Assembly (NCBI RefSeq): GCF_946479715.1
Contig: NZ_CAMLHF010000011.1
Location: 1 to 49,697 of the forward strand
DNA from: an uncultured Pedobacter sp.
Lineage (GTDB): Bacteria > Bacteroidota > Bacteroidia > Sphingobacteriales > Sphingobacteriaceae
DNA: 49,697 nucleotides
Direction of reading: 5' to 3'
A program made the position numbers and the translations under genes. Below the pieces are notes generated by a model. The model made no database searches. It was given only the letters and a program-made list of their open reading frames with translations, and was not told where the DNA came from. How positions within the stretch are numbered: the stretch's first letter is position 1; each line of letters starts with the position of its first letter. This document shows positions 1-9,489 of this stretch, one piece after another.

Positions 1-366
1 TTTTATTTTACTGAGGTCTCGCCAAATGTAATTACCGACCTGCTGGGAAATGGAAGATACTCGCTTGGTAAATCAAAATACGGAGATTTTGTAGATAAGT
101 ATGGCCGCTCTCAGGGCTATGTGGCCGCTGATGTGGGCTACGCGTCTATATTTTTATACTTTGGTTTTGTAGGGCTGTTCCTGTTTTTCAGGCTCCTGCT
201 GTCGACCTTAAGGACCAGGGTGCCGAATGAATTTGCTTATGCGAAATACTACATCGTTTTCCTGTTCCTGGGCAATATTGCAGGGAGCACATTGTTAGGT
301 ACTGTCCCCGTTTTATGTGTCGCTTTATATGTAATCAATATTTCAAGAGAGCTGGTTTATAAGTAA
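1..366 (+). CDS. C-terminal fragment of a membrane protein, probably polysaccharide polymerase (Wzy-like)
   Basis: The frame is open from base 1 to the stop at 364-366, so this is the 3' end of a gene that begins outside the window; the GTG at 121 is an internal codon, not a start. About 121 residues are visible. They contain a polar loop (residues 1-40) and then two or three hydrophobic segments (about 47-66, 80-98 and 98-115) and a short polar tail ending ELVYK. The layout, with a large loop followed by a final bundle of helices, fits O-antigen polymerase or ligase proteins, and the position just before a run of glycosyltransferases supports that role: joining repeat units in the periplasm. 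Sequence similarity alone is too weak to name the family; another multi-pass polysaccharide protein is possible. Confidence 0.6.
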   Translation, partial: FYFTEVSPNVITDLLGNGRYSLGKSKYGDFVDKYGRSQGYVAADVGYASIFLYFGFVGLFLFFRLLLSTLRTRVPNEFAYAKYYIVFLFLGNIAGSTLLGTVPVLCVALYVINISRELVYK

Positions 367-394
367 TAAGTTTTAAACAATAAAATTAACGTAT

Positions 395-1510
395 ATGTGT
401 AAAGTTAAAGTTGTCCACGTAGTTCATGATTTCCTTTTTGGCGGAATTGAAGCCTTTCTCTTTTATTTAACCCAGGCGCAGGCAAAAAATCCGGACCTTG
501 ATGTGAGTATACTTTGCTGTCAGGATAAAGACGCGGTTGCCAATAAACGGATCGTTAATACCGGAATCCCAATCTTTTATGTGAAGCTAAATCCTTTTGA
601 CTACAACATAGGGACGTATAGAAAGATCCTGAAGATCACCAATACACATGACATTGTTCACCTGCATATTTTTAAGCCGTTAATGGCCGAGGCGCTGCGC
701 TTTTCAAAAGCAAAGATCATCTATACCAATCATAGTGCGGGGGTAGACGGCCGACCGGATACCATCTCGTTTAAAGCAAAAACCAGGTTATTAGTGCGTT
801 TTCTGAATTCTATTTGTGATTCGGTAACCAATAACTCGCTTTACACAAAAGATTTTTGGATTAAGATGGGGGTTAAAAATCCATATAATTCTGTGATCTA
901 TAACGGCGTTTTGTTTAAGGACAGCTGGAATGAAAAGCGGGCCCTGGAAGAGTTTCCATCCTTAAATGAAAAGTTCATTATAGGCACCACCTCCAGGTTT
1001 ATCAGCTGGAAGCGCGTAGAGTATTTGATTGAAGCTTTTTATGAGATGCAAAAGAATAACGACGATGTGATGTTATTGCTGGTAGGTGATGGGGAGACCA
1101 GGGAAAAGCTGATGGCTTATGTAGAAGAGCTGGGGATAACCAAAAAAGTAATATTTGCCGGATTCCAAACCAATGTGATCGATTACCAGGCGGTAATGAA
1201 TCTATGTGTGTTTGCATCGAGCTCTGAGCCTTTTGGTTTGGTTGCGGTTGAATGTTTGCATCTGGGTAAGCCAACTATTGTATTTAAAGATGGTGGTGGC
1301 ATAACGGAGATCATTGAAGGCATTGAAAAGGATTTTATTGTAGATGATATCCCGCAGCTTACCAACCTATTGCAGACAAAATATACTGAGTTTGTGGAGG
1401 GAGAGGTTGATGATTCGACACAAAAACGAATTGAATATGCGGAAAGGTTTAATGTTGTGGAGATCGAAAAGGAGTTTTATGATTTATACAAACAAACGGT
1501 AAATTTTTAG
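395..1510 (+). CDS. Glycosyltransferase family 4 (GT-B fold)
   Basis: A 371-residue cytoplasmic retaining glycosyltransferase expected to add one sugar from a nucleotide donor to the lipid-linked repeat unit. The N-terminal half has the glycine-rich acceptor loop VVHDFLFGGIEAF (about residues 9-21). The C-terminal half starts near FIIGTTSRFISWKRVEYL and carries the donor-site E-x7-E motif, EPFGLVAVE, with glutamates at about 278 and 286. The length is normal for GT4. The gene starts 28 bases after the preceding gene and only two bases separate its stop from the next start, so it is translated as part of one operon. Donor and linkage cannot be read from the sequence; mannose or fucose are plausible because their GDP-sugar genes are in this locus. 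Confidence 0.93.
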   Translation: MCKVKVVHVVHDFLFGGIEAFLFYLTQAQAKNPDLDVSILCCQDKDAVANKRIVNTGIPIFYVKLNPFDYNIGTYRKILKITNTHDIVHLHIFKPLMAEALRFSKAKIIYTNHSAGVDGRPDTISFKAKTRLLVRFLNSICDSVTNNSLYTKDFWIKMGVKNPYNSVIYNGVLFKDSWNEKRALEEFPSLNEKFIIGTTSRFISWKRVEYLIEAFYEMQKNNDDVMLLLVGDGETREKLMAYVEELGITKKVIFAGFQTNVIDYQAVMNLCVFASSSEPFGLVAVECLHLGKPTIVFKDGGGITEIIEGIEKDFIVDDIPQLTNLLQTKYTEFVEGEVDDSTQKRIEYAERFNVVEIEKEFYDLYKQTVNF

Positions 1511-1512
1511 TT

Positions 1513-2649
1513 ATGAAGAGCTTTATATATCCTTCGAGAATAAAGGATTCTAACCTGGGTGATGTTTTGATCAATGCTTTGTTGATACGCGAGATATCAA
1601 AATTCGGAAAGGTTTTTATAGATGGTAAAGTGCCCTCATTGTATGATCTGGTGACCTTAAATAATCCCTTCGCTAAAAACATCGTTATTGTTGAGGGGAT
1701 TAAGGCTTTTGAAGGTAAACCGGTATTGAGGTGGGTAAATTTAGCTTCGGTTATTGGTAAGGTTAATTTTGTTTTTGACCCTCCGGGTGCCTATTTTGAA
1801 GGCAAGGACGCGGCTAAGGCAAAGTTTAAGTTTTACAAGTATTTTTTGAGGGCTGTAGTATTAAAGACGGCTAAAATAGGCGTGCTGAGATGGGGAGTTA
1901 GCTTAGGTCCATACTCTGATGGGGGCTATGCTGATCAAAGAAAGCTTTCGAACGTTTATACTGATATTGCAGTTAGGGATTCTAATAATTATGATCATTT
2001 GAAAGAGAAGGGTTTTAAGAATCTTTCTTTGATTGATGACCTGGCGTTTCTATATGATATAGGCAATTTTCAATCTGTGATTGACAGTGTTGAGCTGGAT
2101 TATAAGGGCGATAATTATGTAGTGGTGTCTATAAGAGGTGATATTGAGGGTAAGGAGCTAAATAAGGCTTACCTGGATCAGATTGCAGTAAATCTGATGC
2201 GGATGTTTGCAGATACGATTGTGAAGAATGAAGAGATCGTTCTGGCCTATCAGGTGGTTGAAGACCTGGAGTCTTTACAGTACCTGAAAGACATTTTGGA
2301 AAAGAACAATTACGCCTGTAAACTGCTTGATAAGCAACTGAGCTTTGCGCAGGCTATTGGCCTTTATGCGGGCGCAAGGTTTCTATATACGAACCGTTTG
2401 CACGTAGCCTTGTTATCTATTTTGAACAATACGGTGCCTATTATTCTGACGGATCTGAAATTGCACCATAAGCTGGTGAACGTGTTTAAGGACCTGGATC
2501 TTGAAGAGTTGTTAATTGATACAAAGCCGGAGACCGAAATTAAGTTTAACATAGATGCTGAGCATTCGTATTTAGAGAAATTCAGTCATTTTAAAAAACA
2601 AAAGGCCAAGACGATTACCGATCATTTTGGCCGGCTTTTCCTGAACTAA
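1513..2649 (+). CDS. Polysaccharide pyruvyl transferase family protein
   Basis: A 378-residue protein of the PF04230 type, which transfers pyruvate from phosphoenolpyruvate to a sugar as a ketal, or in some members does a related sugar transfer. Visible hallmarks are the N-terminal DSNLGDVLINALL segment (residues 12-24), the internal RWGVSLGPYSDGGYADQRK stretch, SIRGDIEG near the middle, and the C-terminal NRLHVALLSILNNTVPIIL segment typical of the family. The start follows the previous stop by two bases. In this locus it would give the polymer an acidic pyruvyl group. Substrate sugar is unknown. Confidence 0.88.
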   Translation: MKSFIYPSRIKDSNLGDVLINALLIREISKFGKVFIDGKVPSLYDLVTLNNPFAKNIVIVEGIKAFEGKPVLRWVNLASVIGKVNFVFDPPGAYFEGKDAAKAKFKFYKYFLRAVVLKTAKIGVLRWGVSLGPYSDGGYADQRKLSNVYTDIAVRDSNNYDHLKEKGFKNLSLIDDLAFLYDIGNFQSVIDSVELDYKGDNYVVVSIRGDIEGKELNKAYLDQIAVNLMRMFADTIVKNEEIVLAYQVVEDLESLQYLKDILEKNNYACKLLDKQLSFAQAIGLYAGARFLYTNRLHVALLSILNNTVPIILTDLKLHHKLVNVFKDLDLEELLIDTKPETEIKFNIDAEHSYLEKFSHFKKQKAKTITDHFGRLFLN

Positions 2650-2697
2650 CGCTGCTCTACAGTTTACGTTAATAGGATACAATTTGAAATATTAATT

Positions 2698-4689
2698 ATG
2701 AAAAGTATGAGGTTATTGATTTTTTTTCTTCTCTGTTCATTCAATATTTTCGCTCAAAATAATGACAAGATTTTTTATGTTGCTCCAGGTGGGAACGATC
2801 AGTCGGCCGGAAGCATAGACCAGCCTCTGCGCAGCTTAAATGGCGCATTGCAAAAGGCTGCTTCGGTAAAAGGCGGAACGGTTTCCATCCTGATGAGAGG
2901 CGGTACTTATTTTACGGATAAAACGATAAGCATTGGCAATAATAACAATGTGCAGCACTTGACCATCGCCAATTATAAAGGCGAAAAGGTGCTGCTTAGT
3001 GGTGGGGTTAAAATTGATAAATCGGCGGCCAAGAAAACTGCTGCAAGTATTTATCAGATTGACCTTAAGAAAGCGGGTATTACAGACTATGGGCAGTTGC
3101 AGCAGCATGGCCATAGAAATGCTGTTACCGCTCCGCTGGAACTGTTTTATAAAGGCCAGGCTATGGAATTGGCCAGATGGCCAAATAGTGGATTTTTACC
3201 AATTGGAAAAGTGACTAATCCCGGAATAAAGGATAAAAGTGTGACGGGTGATCAGGCGGGAGCGGTGTTTGCTTACAGCGGAGACCGGCCTGCGAAATGG
3301 AAGAAAACAGACCAGGTATGGGTAAGTGGTTTTCTGGCCAACGGGTTTGCAAACGATAATGTGCCGGTAAAATCCATAGATGGAAATGAAGTTACTTTGG
3401 CCGCTACTACGAGTTATGGGGTAAAAAATACCGATGCGGCATCGCCTTTCAGGAGGTTTTTCTTTTACAATATCCCCGAGGAACTGGACAGTTCAGGTGA
3501 GTATTATTTAGACAGGACAACCGGAATCCTTTCTTTTTACAATTCGGGTGATCTGGCAGATGAGCTCTTTGTTTCCATGTGCAGTACGCCGATCATTTCC
3601 TTAATCAATTCAGACAATGTAACATTGAGCGGATTGAATATCGGTTATGGCAGGGATATGGGTATTTATGCGCAGGGCACCAAAAACATTAGCATTAAAA
3701 ACTGTACGGTGATGAACCTGGGTACGGTGGGTATTGGAATTGGAAAGAACACTGCCGATAAATCTTTATATAAGAGTTATGAAGAGCTGATCTCTTTTGA
3801 TAAGACTTCTGCTTTTGTGATCAGTTCCTGTAAGATCTACAATACCGGAACCGGAGGTATTTTCATGACCGGAGGTGATAGACAAAATCTATTGCCGGCA
3901 GGAAACATAATAGATAATACCGAGATCTATAATTATGCAAGAAGGAATTGGGTAAGTTCTCCCGCTATATTTTTAGGCGGGGTAGGCAATACCATAAAGA
4001 ATTGCTTTATTCATGATAGTGAGGGGCAGGCAATTATGTACTGGGGAAATAATCATGACATCTCGTACAATAAAATTAAAGATGTTGTGAAGGAAATAAA
4101 TGACCAGGGTGCAGTGTATACGGGCCGTGACCGCTCATCAACAGGGACGCGGATCCATAATAACCTTTTTGAGAATTTGGTGAGCCCCAGAGGTTATATG
4201 GTTGCCGCGGTATACATAGATGATGGCAGTGGCGGGATTAAGGTGGATAGTAATGTGTTTAAAAACTGTGGATCTGTACAGGGTAAGCAGAAGTTTGGTG
4301 CGGTTCATATAAATGGCGGCGGGGACAATACGTTTGCCGACAATAACTTTGTGAACTGCGGGCTGGCGGTTTCTATGACTTCCTGGACTGATGAGAAATG
4401 GAAGACCCTGATGGGCACAAAAGAGATGAGCAAAAAGCTGAAAAGTGATGTGAATGCTAATTCAGCACTCTTTCTAAAACGGTATCCATATTTAAAGAAG
4501 TTGGCTTCAAATGATTTAAGGCCGGGTCCAAATAAATTTAAAAATAGTTTATGTATAAATGTTGGCCGGTTTTCGTCGAATAAATCGGTATTAGACAGCA
4601 ATACGGTTTCCCTTAGTAAGGGTCCGGGAGCTGCGCGCTTAAAAGGATTGAAACAAATAAATGTTTCGAACATCGGATTGAGAAAATGA
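2698..4689 (+). CDS. Secreted right-handed parallel beta-helix protein, possible polysaccharide-active enzyme
   Basis: A 663-residue exported protein with a signal peptide (residues 1-20, hydrophobic core LLIFFLLCSFNIFA before Q-N). The mature start FYVAPGGNDQSAGSIDQPL followed by RGGTYF is the common entry to pectate-lyase-like beta-helices. From about residue 300 there are repeated helix rungs such as NVTLSGLNIGYG, NISIKNCTVMNLG, NTIKNCFIHDSEG and NHDISYNKIKDV. The middle section, with LFYKGQAMELARWPN, resembles beta-helix glycoside hydrolases such as those of family GH141, but I cannot confirm a family or catalytic residues. Its place between glycosyltransferases suggests a periplasmic or outer-surface enzyme that trims, releases or modifies the polymer made by this locus. 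A C-terminal sorting domain is not evident. Confidence 0.82.
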   Translation: MKSMRLLIFFLLCSFNIFAQNNDKIFYVAPGGNDQSAGSIDQPLRSLNGALQKAASVKGGTVSILMRGGTYFTDKTISIGNNNNVQHLTIANYKGEKVLLSGGVKIDKSAAKKTAASIYQIDLKKAGITDYGQLQQHGHRNAVTAPLELFYKGQAMELARWPNSGFLPIGKVTNPGIKDKSVTGDQAGAVFAYSGDRPAKWKKTDQVWVSGFLANGFANDNVPVKSIDGNEVTLAATTSYGVKNTDAASPFRRFFFYNIPEELDSSGEYYLDRTTGILSFYNSGDLADELFVSMCSTPIISLINSDNVTLSGLNIGYGRDMGIYAQGTKNISIKNCTVMNLGTVGIGIGKNTADKSLYKSYEELISFDKTSAFVISSCKIYNTGTGGIFMTGGDRQNLLPAGNIIDNTEIYNYARRNWVSSPAIFLGGVGNTIKNCFIHDSEGQAIMYWGNNHDISYNKIKDVVKEINDQGAVYTGRDRSSTGTRIHNNLFENLVSPRGYMVAAVYIDDGSGGIKVDSNVFKNCGSVQGKQKFGAVHINGGGDNTFADNNFVNCGLAVSMTSWTDEKWKTLMGTKEMSKKLKSDVNANSALFLKRYPYLKKLASNDLRPGPNKFKNSLCINVGRFSSNKSVLDSNTVSLSKGPGAARLKGLKQINVSNIGLRK

Positions 4690-4729
4690 AAACTCATATC
4701 CGCAAAATAAGAATCAAACCCTATCTAAA

Positions 4730-5638
4730 ATGAATATAGCTCCAATTTTATTATTTACCTACAAGCGATTAGATACCCTGAAAACGACGGTAGAAGCGCT
4801 AGCAAAAAATGAACTCGCGGCGGATAGCGAGCTCTTTATATTCTCTGATGCTGCCAAACTTGAAAAAGATGAAGTGATTGTAAAACAAGTTAGAGATTTT
4901 ATAAAAACGATAACAGGATTTAAGGCGGTTACAATAGTTGAGGCCGAGAAAAACAAAGGTCTGGCAAAGTCGATCATTGATGGCGTTACTTCTGTTTTTC
5001 AAAAATTTGATACGGTTATTGTGCTGGAGGATGACCTGAGTACCACCAGTAATTTTTTGACGTTCATGAATACCTGCCTGGACAAATACAAATCGGATCC
5101 GGCAGCATTCTCTATTTCGGGTTATGCTTTTAACCTGGGAGAGTCTAAAGATAATCATGATGATGCTTATTTCTTAAAGCGTGGATGGTCGTGGGGCTGG
5201 GCTACCTGGAAAGACCGCTGGGCAGATGTGGATTGGGAGGTTAAAGACTACGCACTTTTCAAAAAGGATTCGAGAGCACAAAGAGAATTTGCTGTTGGCG
5301 GTTCGGATTTGAATAAGATGCTGGCTGAGCAAATGGAAGGCCGACTGGATTCCTGGGCGATACGATGGTTTTATCATCAGTTCAGGAAGGGCGGGCTGAC
5401 CATTTATCCGGTGTTCTCGAAGGTGTTTAACAATGGCTTTGATCAGTTCGCTACGCATACTAATGGATCGGGCAGAAGGTATTTGCCGGCATTGGATAAG
5501 GAAGAACGGATGAGTTTTTCATTACCGGATAAAGCGCTGGTAAATCCTTTTTATCAAAATAAATTTATCCTTAAAATGGGATTGGTATCGAGGGTTATCT
5601 CGAAAGTGGAAACGATTTTTCAGAGGGTGTTCAAATGA
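4730..5638 (+). CDS. GT2-like glycosyltransferase
   Basis: A 302-residue cytoplasmic transferase with a GT-A fold. The N-terminus [20 protein letters not shown] is the nucleotide-sugar entry strand and helix; the acidic metal-binding motif is VLEDD with E100-D101-D102; and a tryptophan-rich [14 protein letters not shown] stretch (residues 151-164) is shared with many bacterial transferases that look like the GNT-I family. It follows the beta-helix gene by 40 bases and its stop overlaps the next start by four bases (ATGA), so the acyltransferase downstream is translationally coupled. It would add one sugar of the repeat unit; donor not identifiable. Confidence 0.88.
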   Translation: MNIAPILLFTYKRLDTLKTTVEALAKNELAADSELFIFSDAAKLEKDEVIVKQVRDFIKTITGFKAVTIVEAEKNKGLAKSIIDGVTSVFQKFDTVIVLEDDLSTTSNFLTFMNTCLDKYKSDPAAFSISGYAFNLGESKDNHDDAYFLKRGWSWGWATWKDRWADVDWEVKDYALFKKDSRAQREFAVGGSDLNKMLAEQMEGRLDSWAIRWFYHQFRKGGLTIYPVFSKVFNNGFDQFATHTNGSGRRYLPALDKEERMSFSLPDKALVNPFYQNKFILKMGLVSRVISKVETIFQRVFK

Positions 5639-6183
5639 GTATAGTTGGCTTAATAAAGGATTTGAGGGATTTGTATCTGGCTAAAGTTAAGTGGGCGAGA
5701 TACGATATCGCAGAGGGCTTCCATGCGGGTGTAAGGGTAAGGATGTGGGCCAAAAATCAGATTAAGATTGGCAAGCAGTTTTACATTGGAAGAGACTCTT
5801 TGATAGAGACAGATTGTGTGATTGGTGATTATGTGATCTTTGGAAACAGAGTAGGGATTGTTGGACGGTATGATCATCATTTTCAGCAGGTAGGCACGCC
5901 GATAAGAATTGCTTCGTCTATTCGTGAAGAAAGTTATGATTGGAAGGGAAAGGGGCTGGTGACCAGGATTGGCAATGATGTTTGGGTGGGTTATGGCGCA
6001 ACGATAATGCAGGGAGTAGTGGTAAATGATGGGGCGATAATAGCCGCGGGATCTGTAGTGACAAAGGATGTGGAGCCGTATAGTATTTATGGCGGTAACC
6101 CGGCCAGGAAAATTAAGGACAGGTTTGATTCAGCAGAGGATTTGGAAAGGCATTTGAAAGGGATTGGCGTATCGTCAAGATGA
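5635..6183 (+). CDS. Hexapeptide-repeat acyltransferase (left-handed beta-helix)
   Basis: A 182-residue soluble acyltransferase, probably an acetyl-CoA-dependent sugar O-acetyltransferase of the WcaF/colanic acid type. Hexapeptide rungs are visible as [41 protein letters not shown] and [27 protein letters not shown]; the last contains the GGNPAR signature near the C-terminus. The conserved catalytic histidine is probably in [10 protein letters not shown] (about residues 79-88). The start lies in the ATGA overlap with the upstream transferase. It is the last gene of the first forward block, ending before a hairpin terminator. Confidence 0.9.
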   Translation: MSIVGLIKDLRDLYLAKVKWARYDIAEGFHAGVRVRMWAKNQIKIGKQFYIGRDSLIETDCVIGDYVIFGNRVGIVGRYDHHFQQVGTPIRIASSIREESYDWKGKGLVTRIGNDVWVGYGATIMQGVVVNDGAIIAAGSVVTKDVEPYSIYGGNPARKIKDRFDSAEDLERHLKGIGVSSR

Positions 6184-6194
6184 CGCAAAGAAAA

Positions 6195-6223
6195 AGAGGA
6201 CGCCCACTTTTGGTGCGTCCTCT
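6195..6223. terminator. Hairpin terminator between convergent genes
   Basis: AGAGGACGC at 6195-6203 pairs perfectly with GCGTCCTCT at 6215-6223; the 11-base loop contains CCA and TGG that can extend the stem. On the minus strand the stem is followed by TTTTCTTTG, so it should stop transcripts of fcl. The plus-strand tail (CAGTTTAG) is poorer, but the element can act for both convergent operons. Confidence 0.8.
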
Positions 6224-6254
6224 CAGTTTAGGGGGATTAGGTATTAATAGGGAC

Positions 6255-7187
6255 TTAATTCCAATTCATTTCCTTTACTTCGTTGTATACTTTTTTGATT
6301 CCTTCTTCGAGGGATACTTTTGCCTTCCAGCCTTGTGCATTTAATTTGCTTACATCCATTAATTTTCTTGGTGTTCCATCGGGTTTTGAAAGATCTTTGA
6401 TGACTTCACCCTCGTAGCCCACAACTTTTACCACTAGATCGGCTAAGTCTTTAATAGAGATGTCTTCTCCAACGCCAATGTTAACAAGGCCTGGTTCATT
6501 GTAAGTTTCCATCAGGTGTATGCAGGCATCTGCAAGATCATCTACGTATAAGAACTCTCTTTTTGGTGTTCCTGTGCCCCAGATGGTTACAGAAGGTTCT
6601 GCATTGTTTTTTGCGGCAATTACCTTTCTGATCAATGCAGGTAAAACATGCGAGTTATTCAGGTCGTAATTGTCGTTAGGGCCATACAGATTGGTAGGCA
6701 TAACTGAGATGTAGTTACAGCCATATTGTGATCTGTAAGCGTCGCACATTTTAATGCCGGCGATTTTTGCGATGGCATAAGGTTCGTTGGTTTGCTCTAG
6801 TTCGCCTGTAAGCAGATATTCCTCTTTTAATGGCTGCGGTGCCATTCTAGGATAGATGCAGGACGAACCCAGGAACATCAGTTTGGTAACGTCATTTAAG
6901 TAGGAGGCGTGGATCACATTGTTTTGGATCATCAAGTTCTCATATAGAAATTCGCCCCTGAATACGTTGTTTGCCATAATGCCGCCCACTTTAGCTGCGG
7001 CCAGGAATACGTATTCTGGTTTTTCGGTTGCGAAAAAGTCATTTACTTCCTGTTGATTCCTTAAATCTAATTCTTTAGAACTGCGTGTGATGATTTGGGT
7101 ATAGCCTTGCTGCTGCAATTTTCTTGCTATTGCAGATCCGACCATACCGTTGTGACCGGCTATATAGATTTTTGAAGTGTGTTTCAT
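6255..7187 (-). CDS. fcl: GDP-L-fucose synthase
   Basis: A 310-residue NADPH-dependent epimerase-reductase that converts GDP-4-keto-6-deoxy-D-mannose to GDP-L-fucose. It has the Rossmann motif GHNGMVG (residues 11-17), the SSCIYP segment with S108 and C110, and the catalytic pair Y137 and K141 in NEPYAIAKIAG. These positions are each one higher than the E. coli enzyme residues as I remember them (S107, Y136, K140). The start ATG overlaps the TGA of the upstream WecG/TagA gene by four bases. It works in series with gmd in the same minus-strand block, giving the locus its fucose donor. Confidence 0.96.
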   Translation of the reverse strand: MKHTSKIYIAGHNGMVGSAIARKLQQQGYTQIITRSSKELDLRNQQEVNDFFATEKPEYVFLAAAKVGGIMANNVFRGEFLYENLMIQNNVIHASYLNDVTKLMFLGSSCIYPRMAPQPLKEEYLLTGELEQTNEPYAIAKIAGIKMCDAYRSQYGCNYISVMPTNLYGPNDNYDLNNSHVLPALIRKVIAAKNNAEPSVTIWGTGTPKREFLYVDDLADACIHLMETYNEPGLVNIGVGEDISIKDLADLVVKVVGYEGEVIKDLSKPDGTPRKLMDVSKLNAQGWKAKVSLEEGIKKVYNEVKEMNWN

Positions 7188-7933
7188 GACTTGGTTTTCA
7201 GTTTTTCTTTGGCAAGCAAGTATAAAAACTTACTGTTTGTTGTTAAATACCTCTTAAATAGTCTTTTTGGTTCCTGTACTAAACGATACACCCATTCCAG
7301 ACTATTGTCCTGCATCCACTTTGGTGCGCGTTTTTGTGATCCTGTGAATACAGGTAGTGCGCCACCGATACCAATCATTAATGCAGGTACTTTGCCTTTC
7401 ATTTCTGCCATCCACATTTCTTGTTTAGGGCAACCCAGGGCAACAAAGATGAGGTGGGCTCCGGAATCTCTTATTCTTTGTTCATCCTCGAGCTTTTCTT
7501 CTTCAGTAAGCTTGCGGAAGGGTGGGGAATAGAGTCCTGCTACCCTTAAAGTTGGATAGGCCTCACGGATATGTGTTTCTGCGGTGTTCAGTGTTTTCTG
7601 ATCACCACCATAGAAATAAACGGACAGGTCGCTTTTCTCGCACTCGGCAAGGAGTGCAGGCAGCAGACTCATTCCGTCTACACGGTCCTGCTTCAGGTTG
7701 TATTCATATTTGAAGCCTTGAGCTAAAGGCATGCCATCCGGAGTTACTATATCAGCCTGATTTACCACATCTGCAAATTTAGGGGTGTTGTGTGCCTCAA
7801 TGAGCATATGCACATTGGCAACACAAACGTAAGAGGAAACCCTGTCTACGGCGTATTTAAGAATAGCGCCTATAAATTCGTTGTACGATCCACTTGATAC
7901 ATCAATGGAAAGAAGTCGTTTTTTTACTAACAT
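7184..7933 (-). CDS. WecG/TagA/CpsF family glycosyltransferase (GT26)
   Basis: A 249-residue membrane-associated transferase that usually adds the second sugar to a polyprenyl-pyrophosphate-linked primer. Family signatures are ANVHMLIEAH (residues 39-48), the catalytic-aspartate motif IVTPDGMPL with D66, FVALGCPKQEMWM, and the basic C-terminal RAPKWMQ and VQEPKRLFKRYL stretches that bind the membrane. It lies between gmd (11-base gap) and fcl (4-base overlap), so all three are one operon. Given the WcaJ-like initiating enzyme elsewhere in the locus, this is the probable second-step transferase; the sugar is not known. Confidence 0.93.
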   Translation of the reverse strand: MLVKKRLLSIDVSSGSYNEFIGAILKYAVDRVSSYVCVANVHMLIEAHNTPKFADVVNQADIVTPDGMPLAQGFKYEYNLKQDRVDGMSLLPALLAECEKSDLSVYFYGGDQKTLNTAETHIREAYPTLRVAGLYSPPFRKLTEEEKLEDEQRIRDSGAHLIFVALGCPKQEMWMAEMKGKVPALMIGIGGALPVFTGSQKRAPKWMQDNSLEWVYRLVQEPKRLFKRYLTTNSKFLYLLAKEKLKTKS

Positions 7934-7944
7934 AATGATGCATT

Positions 7945-9057
7945 TTATTCAAATTGATTTTTAACTGCATACCCTGATTCTTTTAGCATTCTTTCCTTTT
8001 GGAAGTGCTGTAAATCTGAGTTCATCATATCGTTGACCAATCCTGCCAGGTCATATTTTGGCTTCCAATTTAATTTTTCTTTACATTTCGAAGGGTCACC
8101 GATCAATAGATCCACTTCTGTAGGGCGGAAGTAACGCTTGTCGACCGCTACAACTTCTTTTCCGATTTCTACCAGGTAATCCGGATTGCTGCAGGAAACA
8201 ACTGTTCCTACTTCATCTACACCTTCGCCGGTAAACTCAAGGGTGATGCCTACTTCATCAAATGCCATTTTGATAAAATCACGTACTGTAGTGGTGATTC
8301 CTGTTGCGATAACGAAATCCTCAGGAGTGTCGTGCTGCAGAATTAACCACATGGCTTCAACATAATCTTTGGCATGTCCCCAGTCTCTTCGTGCATCGAG
8401 ATTTCCGAGGTATAATTTATCCTGCAATCCCAGCGCAATTTTAGCTGTTCCGCGGGTGATTTTTCTGGTTACAAATGTTTCTCCGCGCAATGGACTTTCG
8501 TGGTTGAAAAGTATCCCGTTGCAGGCAAACATGCCATAAGCTTCGCGATAGTTGACCGTGATCCAGTAAGCGTACATTTTTGCAACCGCATAAGGCGAGC
8601 GCGGATAGAAAGGAGTAGTTTCTGACTGTGGTACTGCCTGTACAAGACCATATAACTCAGAAGTTGATGCCTGGTATACTTTTGTTTTCTTTACCAGTCC
8701 CAGAATTCTGATGGCTTCCAGGATTCTAAGTGTTCCTATGCCATCGGCATTGGCGGTGTATTCAGGCGTTTCGAAACTTACCTGAACATGGCTCATTGCG
8801 CCTAAGTTATAAATCTCATCAGGTTGTACTTGCTGAATGATCCTTATTAAGTTAGTTGAGTCGCTTAAATCTCCGTAATGTAATACGAAGCGAATGTCGC
8901 TTTCGTGTGGGTCCTGATAGAGGTGATCAATACGGTCGGTGTTGAATAGCGAGCTGCGGCGTTTAACGCCATGCACTTCGTAGCCTTTTTTTAATAGCAA
9001 ATCTGCCAGATATGCTCCGTCTTGTCCTGTAATACCTGTGATAAGTGCTTTCTTCAT
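7945..9057 (-). CDS. gmd: GDP-mannose 4,6-dehydratase
   Basis: A 370-residue NADP-dependent dehydratase that turns GDP-D-mannose into GDP-4-keto-6-deoxy-D-mannose, the substrate of Fcl. The nucleotide-binding motif GITGQDG (residues 8-14), T132 and E134 in STSELYG, and Y156/K160 in YAVAK agree with the E. coli residues I recall (T133, E135, Y157, K161). [18 protein letters not shown] and [16 protein letters not shown] are further family signatures. First gene of the minus-strand operon gmd-GT26-fcl; its promoter must lie in the 432-base region upstream. GDP-mannose is supplied by manC in the same locus. Confidence 0.97.
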   Translation of the reverse strand: MKKALITGITGQDGAYLADLLLKKGYEVHGVKRRSSLFNTDRIDHLYQDPHESDIRFVLHYGDLSDSTNLIRIIQQVQPDEIYNLGAMSHVQVSFETPEYTANADGIGTLRILEAIRILGLVKKTKVYQASTSELYGLVQAVPQSETTPFYPRSPYAVAKMYAYWITVNYREAYGMFACNGILFNHESPLRGETFVTRKITRGTAKIALGLQDKLYLGNLDARRDWGHAKDYVEAMWLILQHDTPEDFVIATGITTTVRDFIKMAFDEVGITLEFTGEGVDEVGTVVSCSNPDYLVEIGKEVVAVDKRYFRPTEVDLLIGDPSKCKEKLNWKPKYDLAGLVNDMMNSDLQHFQKERMLKESGYAVKNQFE

Positions 9058-9489
9058 AAATAGGGATGATTTAATTGGGAATGATTTACTTATTTTCTAA
9101 ACTTGAGGCAAAAACAACAATTTGGTGGTGCTGTTTATATATGCTTGCCTTATTTGTTTGTAAAAATAAGGTTATATGATGAGAAATGGTAATTATTTCT
9201 GATAAAATAGTAAAATTTTTTGTGTTTTACATTTTATGGCGGGTGTAAATAGGTGTTTTTATTTATTGTTGCTATAATAACGACATTTTGTTGTGAATAT
9301 TTCGTTATTTTAATATTATTTTATGGTTAAAAATATCAAGTCTTATTCTTTTTAATGCTTAAGTTATATATTTGTAAGGCATTGCGTCGTTTTGTTAGAA
9401 AGAAATGACTACTAATGTTATCTTTTTGTTAAGTTTTATTAAAAATCATCCAAACCCTTATTGTTTTACTTAAATAATTTTAACTTATC
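9058..9489. other. AT-rich divergent control region between gmd and ugd
   Basis: A 432-base gap with no credible coding frame and a composition well below the neighbours in G+C. It must contain promoters for both the gmd operon and the ugd operon. On the plus strand one exact TAnnTTTG box is present at 9367-9374; no exact minus-strand box was found. Apart from this I see no strong inverted repeat or riboswitch-like structure. Confidence 0.6.
9367..9374 (+). promoter_or_regulatory. Candidate -7 box for the ugd operon
   Basis: TATATTTG matches the Bacteroidota -7 consensus TAnnTTTG exactly and would give a leader of roughly 110 bases for ugd. No TTG lies at the usual distance upstream, so the call is weak. 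Confidence 0.35.
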
